Below are positions 8,601 through 14,063 of a DNA stretch of 22,623 bases, piece after piece; position 1 is the stretch's first letter; each line of letters opens with the position of its first letter. The position numbers were made by a program, and so were the translations under genes. The notes under the pieces were generated by a model. It ran no database searches. It saw nothing but the letters and a program-made list of their open reading frames with translations, and had not been told where the DNA came from. The stretch is from DATMYQ01 sp035560935 (GTDB taxonomy: Bacteria > Bacillota > Negativicutes > Sporomusales > Sporomusaceae), in assembly GCA_035560935.1 (NCBI GenBank), contig DATMYQ010000267.1, positions 1-22,623 of the forward strand. The letters run 5' to 3'.

Positions 8601-8638
8601 AGGCCAAGCTATCCCGGATGGGAGAGCTTGGCCTTTTT
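8601..8638 (+). terminator. Intrinsic terminator or attenuator
   Basis: A 9-bp stem GGCCAAGCT (8602-8610) with AGCTTGGCC (8625-8633), capped by an inner CCC-GGAT-GGG hairpin and followed by a run of five T. It may end the nitroreductase transcript, end a short RNA from the promoter at 8529, or attenuate the Isf copy 2 gene. Its two-step stem matches the design of the terminators at 16111 and 20791. Confidence 0.8.
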
Positions 8639-8688
8639 ATATCTGCGGCAGGCTTTGCGACTCATAGGAAATCAGTATCAGCGGGCGA

Positions 8689-8733
8689 ATTTTCCCCGTT
8701 TAGATATCGATTCCCCGCTGAAACGGGGAAAAT
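8689..8733 (+). promoter_or_regulatory. Leader with two mutually exclusive hairpins before Isf copy 2
   Basis: A 13-bp perfect stem can form between 8689-8701 and 8721-8733 around a 19-base loop. Alternatively the same 3' arm (CGGGGAA, 8724-8730) can pair with a second TTCCCCG at 8711-8717 across a 6-base loop. The CGGAG ribosome binding site begins only 8 bases after the 3' arm. This could tune translation, but no trigger is evident. Confidence 0.4.
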
Positions 8734-8754
8734 AAAAAAACGGAGTGATAATGG

Positions 8755-9315
8755 ATGAAAGTAATTGCGTTGGTTGGTAGTCCCCGAAAAAACGGCAATA
8801 CCGATACTTTGCTGCAAAAAGCGCTGGAAGGTGCGAAAGCGCAGGGGGCTGCAACGGAAATTTTTTATTTGAATGAACTGAACATCCGGGGCTGTCAGGC
8901 TTGTTATGGGTGTAAAAAGACCGGGAAGTGCGTGGTCAGTGATGACTTGGTCAAGGTCTTTGCGGCCATTGACGAAGCGGATGGTGTAATTTTAGGTTCA
9001 CCAATTTATTTTGGGCGCTTTACGGCTCAGTCCGCATTATTCCTGGACCGGTTGTTCTCGTACATACGGCCTGATTTTACAACCAGTCTGGGCAGCGGTA
9101 AGAAATACGGACTGGTATTCACCCAGGGGCAGCCGGATGCGGAGTTGTATACCGGCACGGTGAATGCTACGGCCGCAGTTCTGGAACGGATTGGCTTCCA
9201 GGCAGGCCCCAAACCTTTGGTGGGAACGGGTTTAAGAGAACCGGGTCTTGCCGGCGAGAACCCAGAGTATTTGCAGGCGGCGCTGGCAATCGGAAAAGAA
9301 CTGGCCAGCCGTTAA
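8755..9315 (+). CDS. Iron-sulfur flavoprotein (Isf family), copy 2
   Basis: A 186-residue paralogue of the gene at 7214, sharing the FMN loop GSPRKNGNT, the 4Fe-4S motif C47/C50/C53/C59 (CX2CX2CX5C), and a central segment identical over long runs; the copies diverge mainly in the last 30 residues. The ATG at 8755 has a CGGAG site 9 bases upstream; an out-of-frame ATG four bases earlier is ignored. The high similarity points to a fairly recent local duplication around the nitroreductase gene. It has its own promoter-like site and leader upstream, so it may be expressed separately from copy 1. The expected role is low-potential electron transfer; the partner is unknown. Confidence 0.88.
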   Translation: MKVIALVGSPRKNGNTDTLLQKALEGAKAQGAATEIFYLNELNIRGCQACYGCKKTGKCVVSDDLVKVFAAIDEADGVILGSPIYFGRFTAQSALFLDRLFSYIRPDFTTSLGSGKKYGLVFTQGQPDAELYTGTVNATAAVLERIGFQAGPKPLVGTGLREPGLAGENPEYLQAALAIGKELASR

Positions 9316-9339
9316 TACGAATTTTTGATAGTAACAGGA

Positions 9340-9381
9340 CCAGAAGCTCCCGCCGGAAATTCATCCTGCGGGAACTTTTGG
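9340..9381 (+). other. Imperfect hairpin between Isf copy 2 and the Cys-rich gene
   Basis: Arms 9340-9353 and 9368-9381 pair at 13 of 14 positions (one G-U, one C-A mismatch) around a 14-base loop. There is no T-run after it, only TTTT inside the 3' arm, so it is a weak terminator at best and could instead be an mRNA processing or stability element. Confidence 0.35.
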
Positions 9382-9425
9382 TTAAAGGGCTAAGCTAATG
9401 ACTAAAAAAAGAGGAGGCGACGACA

Positions 9426-9782
9426 ATGACTCAGGCGGAACCACAGCTGGTTTGTAAAAATTGTGCCAACCGCTTGGCCCGGTGGTGCTATCAGCGGCAC
9501 GGATGGTTCCGCCTGATTCGGGAACCGCTGCTTTGTGGCTTGCATATATTGGCCTGGTGGCATGATGTGCCGGCCCGGCCGGATCATGTTGAGAATCAGG
9601 AATGCCGGAACTGCTTGCGTTTTCGCAAGACGGAACTGGAAGCAAAGTCGCCGTTGTTTCGCTTTCTTAATCGAACGATTGGTAAAAAAGTCAATACCTT
9701 GAGGGACTCTTTGCTGACCCAGGATGAACGGGACGAAGCCAAACGGCACGCCCGGGAAATGATGGAGAAAATCCATCGTTAG
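9426..9782 (+). CDS. Small cysteine-rich protein of unknown function
   Basis: A 118-residue protein I do not recognise. Its first 63 residues hold six cysteines: C10 and C13 (CKNC), C21, C37, C60 and C63 (CRNC). The two CxxC pairs could bind zinc or an iron-sulfur cluster. The middle (GLHILAWWHDVP) is hydrophobic and tryptophan-rich but too short for a clear membrane segment. The C-terminal 50 residues are charged and probably helical. The ATG follows a GAGGAGG site 10 bases upstream, and the next gene starts 18 bp after its stop, so it is a real member of the operon. Placement beside 4Fe-4S flavoproteins suggests a redox or cluster-related role, which is inference. Confidence 0.75.
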   Translation: MTQAEPQLVCKNCANRLARWCYQRHGWFRLIREPLLCGLHILAWWHDVPARPDHVENQECRNCLRFRKTELEAKSPLFRFLNRTIGKKVNTLRDSLLTQDERDEAKRHAREMMEKIHR

Positions 9783-9800
9783 AAAAACGGAGGGATGATC

Positions 9801-11033
9801 ATGAGTCTTTTGGAACTGGTTTCAAAACGACAGGATAAAACGAATGGGGCCAATTTTCTGTCCGAACGGGTCAGCAATTTGCAATTGCCGATTATCCGGG
9901 AGATTGCTGTGCTGGCCACCAAACGGGGAGCCATCAACCTCGGCGGCGGGACACCGGATTTTGCCGCACCCCGGGAGATAAAAAACGCCGCCATTGCGGC
10001 GATTGAAGCGAATATAAACCAATACGCCCTTTCCCAGGGCGTGCAGGAATTGAGGGAAGGGATCGCCGAACGCCTGCAGCGGCAGCATGCGGTGAGCTAT
10101 GACCCGGAGACGGAAATCACCGTTTGCTGTGGTGCGACGGAAGGAATGGCGGCATCACTGCTGGCCGTGGTCAATCCCGGCGATGAGGTGATCATTCTGG
10201 AGCCGGCGTTTACTATTTATGGACCCAATGTGGCGCTGTGCGGCGGAAAACCGGTATACGTTCCGCTGATCCCACCTCATTTCCGTATTGAACGGCAAGC
10301 GATCGAAGCGGTGCTGACGCCGCGGACGAAAGCGATTATCCTCAATTCACCGCATAATCCCACAGGACGTGTGTTTGACCGTGCCGAATTGGGCATTATT
10401 GCGGATATCTGCCAGGAAAACGGGTTGTTAGCGGTAACTGATGAGATTTACGATGAAATTGTCTTTGATGGAATTGATTCGCCCAAATTATGGACCATAC
10501 CGGGAATGAGAGAGCGTACGGTAGTGATCAACGGTTTTTCGAAAACCTATAGTGTCACCGGCTGGCGGTTGGGAACCATCGTGGCTCCGGCGCCGATAAC
10601 CAAGGGTATCCGCGTCGCTCACAACTATCTGACCATTAGTGCGGCGGCGCCGCTGCAGCACGCGGCGGCGCAGGCCGTGCGTTTCCCACCTTCCTATTAT
10701 CAAACGCTGAAGGAAGAGTATAAAAACAGACGGGATCTGCTGTTTAACGGATTGCAGGAATTGGGAATTCCCTGCCTACTGCCCAAGGGAGGTTATTTTT
10801 TACTGGCGGATTTCAGCCATTTTGGCTGGGACGATGATGTGGCTTTTGCCAAGCAGTTGATTGAAACGTTGGGGGTGGCGGCGGTGCCTTTATCCGGATA
10901 TTATCAGGAACGTCCCCGGCAGGGTCCGCTTTTGTTGCGCTTTGCGTTTTGCAAGAAGACAGAGACCTTGCAGGCGGCGCTGGAGAGGTTACAATCTTTG
11001 GATCAACTAAAAAAAAGCAGGGAGAGTGTATGA
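9801..11033 (+). CDS. Class I/II aminotransferase, methionine/kynurenine aminotransferase type
   Basis: A 410-residue fold-type I PLP aminotransferase, cytoplasmic, acting on an alpha-amino acid and a 2-oxoacid. Landmarks are INLGGGTPDF near residue 46, CCGATEGM (109-116), NSPHNPTG (182-189, PLP-binding Asn186), TDEIYDE (213-219, Asp214 and Tyr217), the Schiff-base lysine K248 in GFSKTYSVTGWRLG, and R256. The sequence style resembles the YbdL-type methionine aminotransferases and glutamine transaminase K, so methionine is a sensible substrate here, but specificity is not proven. An ATG at 9795 touches the GGAGGG site, so the next ATG at 9801 is chosen. The stop overlaps the start of the next gene (ATGA). 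Confidence 0.87.
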   Translation: MSLLELVSKRQDKTNGANFLSERVSNLQLPIIREIAVLATKRGAINLGGGTPDFAAPREIKNAAIAAIEANINQYALSQGVQELREGIAERLQRQHAVSYDPETEITVCCGATEGMAASLLAVVNPGDEVIILEPAFTIYGPNVALCGGKPVYVPLIPPHFRIERQAIEAVLTPRTKAIILNSPHNPTGRVFDRAELGIIADICQENGLLAVTDEIYDEIVFDGIDSPKLWTIPGMRERTVVINGFSKTYSVTGWRLGTIVAPAPITKGIRVAHNYLTISAAAPLQHAAAQAVRFPPSYYQTLKEEYKNRRDLLFNGLQELGIPCLLPKGGYFLLADFSHFGWDDDVAFAKQLIETLGVAAVPLSGYYQERPRQGPLLLRFAFCKKTETLQAALERLQSLDQLKKSRESV

Positions 11034-12457
11034 TGTCTCGCTATCAGCGTTTAACACCGGAACGAATGGAAGAAATAAAAGAAATCGTTGGTAAGGCCCA
11101 GGTATTGAGCGAAACCGCCATTCCTGAAGCATACGCCTATGATGCCGGAACGCAGAAAACCGGAACGAGGGACTACCCTGAGGCCGTGGTACTGCCGGCG
11201 AATGCCGGGGAGATTGCGGCAATCATGAAATGGGCCAACCGCCATCGGATACCGGTGACACCACGGGGCGGCGGCAGCGGCCTGGCCGGCGGCGCCGTGC
11301 CGGTGAACGGCGGTATTGCCCTGGATCTGCGCCGGATGAACCGGATTATTCATGTGGATAAGGCGGCCCGGTATATGGTGGTGGAACCGGCGGCCCGGAC
11401 GCTGGATATCCAGCAGGAGGCCAACCGGCACGGTCTGCTGTACGCGGGAGATCCCTGCAGCAGCGATGATTGCGTGATTGCCGGCAATATCGCCACTAAC
11501 GCCGGTGGCAACCGGGCGGTGAAATACGGCGTTACCGCAGATCAGGTCTATGAACTGGAAATCGTGACGCCGCAGGGGGAGATCGTTGCTTTGGGCGGGC
11601 GGTTAAAAAAGAATTCCACCGGCTATGGCTTGGTAAAATTGATCGCCGGTTCCGAAGGAACCCTGGGCATCATCACCCGGATCACCCTGAAGCTGCAAAA
11701 ACTGGCGCCGTTAGTGCCGAGCTTTTTGGCGGTTTTTCCCAATTTGCCGGCCGCTGCTGACTTTGTGGGGGCGTTGCTGGATGATGGTATTCTCGATCCG
11801 ATTTCACTGGAAATCATTGACCGGGAAACTTTGCTGGCACTGGAACGTTACCGTCAGGATAAACTGTTCGTCGGCCAGATTGGCGACGCGCTGATCATTC
11901 AGCTGGAAGCGGCGACCGAGGCGGAACTTGCGCAGAAACGGCAACGCTTGCAGGAAATTGCTGCTTCGCGGCAGTGCCTTGGTGTTGATGCGGTGAATAG
12001 CGAAAAAATCTGGCAGGCGCGCCGGGTGTGGGGCAAAGGAATTGAAATGGACCATCCGGTGGGAGCTTCCGACGATATTGTTGTTCCGGTGGATGCATTG
12101 GTGGCGCTGATTCCTGTTCTTGAGAAGCTGGTTGCCGAATTTCATTTTGAGTTTCGAATCGCCGGACATGCCGGAGACGGAAACGTGCATTTGCGAATTT
12201 TACCGGGGACAGTACCGCTGCCGGAATGGGAAGGAAAATTGCAGGAGTTTCGGAAAAAACTCTATGCCGCCGTGTATACCCTGGGAGGAAGACTGTCGGG
12301 CGAACATGGCATCGGTATCAAACGAAAACAGGCGCTCCGGGAAATCATCAATCCGGTGGAACTGGAACTGATGAAGTCGGTGAAAAAAGCGTTTGATCCG
12401 CACTTGATTTTGAATCCGGGAAAAATTTTTGATGTGGATACGGAAGAAACGGTATAA
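11030..12457 (+). CDS. GlcD-type FAD-linked 2-hydroxyacid dehydrogenase
   Basis: A 475-residue flavoprotein of the glycolate oxidase GlcD / D-lactate dehydrogenase family. The N-terminal FAD_binding_4 domain shows PRGGGSGLAGG (78-88) and GNIATNAGGNRAVKYG (152-167). The C-terminal FAD-oxidase domain shows GHAGDGNVH (379-387) and GEHGIG (424-429). It would oxidise a D-2-hydroxyacid to a 2-oxoacid, passing electrons to a flavoprotein or Fe-S partner; no GlcE/GlcF or EtfAB gene is seen nearby. The frame is open upstream inside the aminotransferase gene, but the ATG at 11030 (or 11033) follows AGGGAG and forms an ATGA overlap, so it is preferred. Beside an aminotransferase it may interconvert hydroxy, oxo and amino forms of one acid, possibly a methionine derivative (inference). 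Confidence 0.85.
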   Translation: MMSRYQRLTPERMEEIKEIVGKAQVLSETAIPEAYAYDAGTQKTGTRDYPEAVVLPANAGEIAAIMKWANRHRIPVTPRGGGSGLAGGAVPVNGGIALDLRRMNRIIHVDKAARYMVVEPAARTLDIQQEANRHGLLYAGDPCSSDDCVIAGNIATNAGGNRAVKYGVTADQVYELEIVTPQGEIVALGGRLKKNSTGYGLVKLIAGSEGTLGIITRITLKLQKLAPLVPSFLAVFPNLPAAADFVGALLDDGILDPISLEIIDRETLLALERYRQDKLFVGQIGDALIIQLEAATEAELAQKRQRLQEIAASRQCLGVDAVNSEKIWQARRVWGKGIEMDHPVGASDDIVVPVDALVALIPVLEKLVAEFHFEFRIAGHAGDGNVHLRILPGTVPLPEWEGKLQEFRKKLYAAVYTLGGRLSGEHGIGIKRKQALREIINPVELELMKSVKKAFDPHLILNPGKIFDVDTEETV

Positions 12458-12475
12458 AAAAGGCAGGTGTCAACT

Positions 12476-13657
12476 ATGACTAATCAAGAGGAAAAAGGGT
12501 TCGGGACTCACTGTATTCATGGCGGTAACGGTATTGACCGTGAAACCGGGGCCATCAGACGACCGCTTACGATGGCTAATAGTTATCGATTGCCGGAAGA
12601 CGCTTCCGCGATGAACTGGAGTGATCCGAATCAACTGGTTTATACTCGGAACACTTCGGCCAACCAGATTTATCTTCAGGAGAAACTGGCCCTTCTGGAA
12701 GGTGGCGAAGACTGTGTGGTACTGGCCACTGGCGTGGCGGCGCTGGCTGGAGTTTTCTTTTCCTTTTTAGATCAACATTCTCATATCATTTGCTCCAATG
12801 TTTCTTATATTGCCGTGTACCGATTGTTGCAAGAATATTTTCCGGCAAAATTCGGTATTGAAACGACACTGGTGGATACGGCGGATTTGGCCGCTATCAG
12901 ACAGGCCATTCAACCCAATACCAAAATCATTCATATTGAAACGCCCGGCAATCCCACTACCCGGGTCAGTGATATTGCGGCAATCGCCCAAATCGCGAAA
13001 GCGGCCGGCGCGTTGCTGACGGTGGACAGTACCTTTGCGTCGCCTTATTTGCAGCAGCCGCTGAAGTTGGGGGCGGATCTGGTGATCCACAGCCTGACCA
13101 AGTATATCAACGGTCACGGTGACGCCATGGGCGGGGCGGTGATTGGCCGCCGGGAGCTGATTGACCGGATCAAATGTCAGGCTATGGTTAATTTGGGCGG
13201 CGCCATCAGTCCGTTTAATGCCTGGATGATCATGAGAGGCGCTGTCACGCTGCCGTTGCGCATGAAACAACACAGCGAAAGCGCGATGACCGTTGCAACC
13301 TTTTTGGAAGATCACCCGGCTGTGGCTTTTGTGGCGTATCCCGGATTGAAAAGCCACCCTCAGCATGAAATTGCAAAAAAACAAATGACGCTATTTTCCG
13401 GAGTGATTGCGTTTGGTCTGAAAGGCGATGACGCTTTGCACAACCGGTTTTTGAATTCACTGGAATTGATTGTGCCGGCGGTTTCCATCGGCCACGATGA
13501 AAGTTTAATGGTGTATGTCGGGTCTCATGATGAACGCAATCGTTTTTACCCGCGGGAATTCAGCCAGGGACATCTGCGCTTCAGTGTCGGCCTGGAAGAC
13601 GCGGCGGATATTATCGGCGATTTGCAGCAAGCTCTGATAAAATGCGGACTAGCTTGA
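12476..13657 (+). CDS. Divergent Cys/Met-metabolism PLP enzyme (methionine gamma-lyase/cystathionine lyase-like)
   Basis: A 393-residue PLP enzyme, the usual length for methionine gamma-lyase. It keeps DSTFASPY (184-191), the PLP lysine K209 in HSLTKYINGHGD, and a final SVGLED. Several near-invariant motifs are altered: YTR is followed by NTSANQ instead of an NPT element, the substrate loop reads YIAVY (Y111 to Y115) instead of YGGTY, and the ESL..HPA..TH region reads ESLMVYVGSHDE. It therefore probably acts on an unusual sulfur amino acid or releases a thiol such as methanethiol; the exact reaction is open. The ATG at 12476 is preferred over a GTG at 12467 that sits on the AGGCAGG site. It is a distant paralogue of metY at the other end of the gene run. 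Confidence 0.82.
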   Translation: MTNQEEKGFGTHCIHGGNGIDRETGAIRRPLTMANSYRLPEDASAMNWSDPNQLVYTRNTSANQIYLQEKLALLEGGEDCVVLATGVAALAGVFFSFLDQHSHIICSNVSYIAVYRLLQEYFPAKFGIETTLVDTADLAAIRQAIQPNTKIIHIETPGNPTTRVSDIAAIAQIAKAAGALLTVDSTFASPYLQQPLKLGADLVIHSLTKYINGHGDAMGGAVIGRRELIDRIKCQAMVNLGGAISPFNAWMIMRGAVTLPLRMKQHSESAMTVATFLEDHPAVAFVAYPGLKSHPQHEIAKKQMTLFSGVIAFGLKGDDALHNRFLNSLELIVPAVSIGHDESLMVYVGSHDERNRFYPREFSQGHLRFSVGLEDAADIIGDLQQALIKCGLA

Positions 13658-13682
13658 CAAGAACAACATTACTTGCTAAATT
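13654..13682 (+). promoter_or_regulatory. Candidate promoter for the structured leader
   Basis: TTGACA at 13654-13659 overlaps the stop of the preceding gene, followed by a 17-bp spacer and TAAATT (13677-13682, a 4/6 match to the -10 box). Transcription would start near 13690, just before the folded RNA described next. Confidence 0.35.
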
Positions 13683-13689
13683 TCTATAG

Positions 13690-13813
13690 ACAGGTGTAAA
13701 CTTGGCTGATCAGAACAAACTGAAAGCTGGGCGGCCTGGTGAAAATCAGCTCCTGCAACGCTTGTGTTATCACTGTGGTTCTGACAAAATAATACAGGAC
13801 AGGTTAGCCAGAA
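13690..13813 (+). ncRNA. Candidate structured leader RNA (riboswitch-like), class not identified
   Basis: A closing helix pairs 13702-13709 with 13804-13811 (8 bp, two G-U). Directly stacked on it, 13710-13716 (TCAGAAC) pairs perfectly with 13778-13784 (GTTCTGA). Inside are GGTGAAAATC and TCCTGCAACG. TCCTG (13751-13755) can form a pseudoknot with CAGGA (13795-13799). An intrinsic terminator follows immediately. CCAG of the closing helix (13808-13811) can instead pair with CTGG (13817-13820) of the terminator arm, giving a plausible switch. Parts resemble a cobalamin riboswitch core, but the AGGGAA box and typical flanks are missing, so no class is assigned. Confidence 0.45.
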
Positions 13814-13848
13814 AAACTGGAGACTCTTATGTCTCCGGTTTGTTTTTT
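13814..13848 (+). terminator. Intrinsic terminator after the structured leader
   Basis: An 11-bp stem (13814-13824 with 13831-13841, one G-U) with a 6-base loop, followed by G and six T. It either ends the upstream PLP-enzyme transcript or serves as the expression platform of the leader RNA before the chemoreceptor gene. In the 200 bp between it and the chemoreceptor I see only the short ORF at 14027 and no convincing promoter. Confidence 0.8.
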
Positions 13849-14026
13849 ATCATGGAACTAACGTTAGGGAGGTAAAACCATTTTGTTCTTAAAGTACATT
13901 TTGTATAGTGGTAAAACTGTTGTAACTTCAGCCACGGATTGATATGCTGTAATTATAATCGGCTAATTATGGGCTGCTGGTAAAAGCAAAAAAATGGCAG
14001 GAGTTAGGTTTGAAAAAGGAGCTTTC

Positions 14027-14047
14027 ATGCAGTTAGGAATCCAATAA
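14027..14047 (+). CDS. Six-codon leader ORF echoing the chemoreceptor start
   Basis: An ATG with a good AAAGGAG site five bases upstream opens a six-codon frame (MQLGIQ, then TAA) ending 16 bp before the chemoreceptor start, whose protein begins MKLGIQ. The surrounding bases are also similar (AGCT, then the start, then TTAGG). It is either a translated leader peptide or a leftover 5' end of a duplicated chemoreceptor gene. Confidence 0.4.
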   Translation: MQLGIQ

Positions 14048-14063
14048 TGAGGAGGGTAGCTAT

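Noticed and set aside
13704..13727. Hammerhead-like core (CTGAT followed by a GAAA)
   Set aside because: The conserved CUGANGA is broken (CTGATCA, lacking the essential G) and no matching cleavage stem was found.
13690..13813. Direct assignment as a cobalamin riboswitch
   Set aside because: GGTGAAAATC and CTGCAAC resemble its core, but the AGGGAA box, the second conserved arm and the usual 3' box are missing; kept only as an unclassified structured RNA.
13914..13948. Motility sigma-factor promoter (TAAA-15-GCC...) before the chemoreceptor
   Set aside because: Only TAAA and GCC match; the rest of the GCCGATAT-type -10 element is absent.
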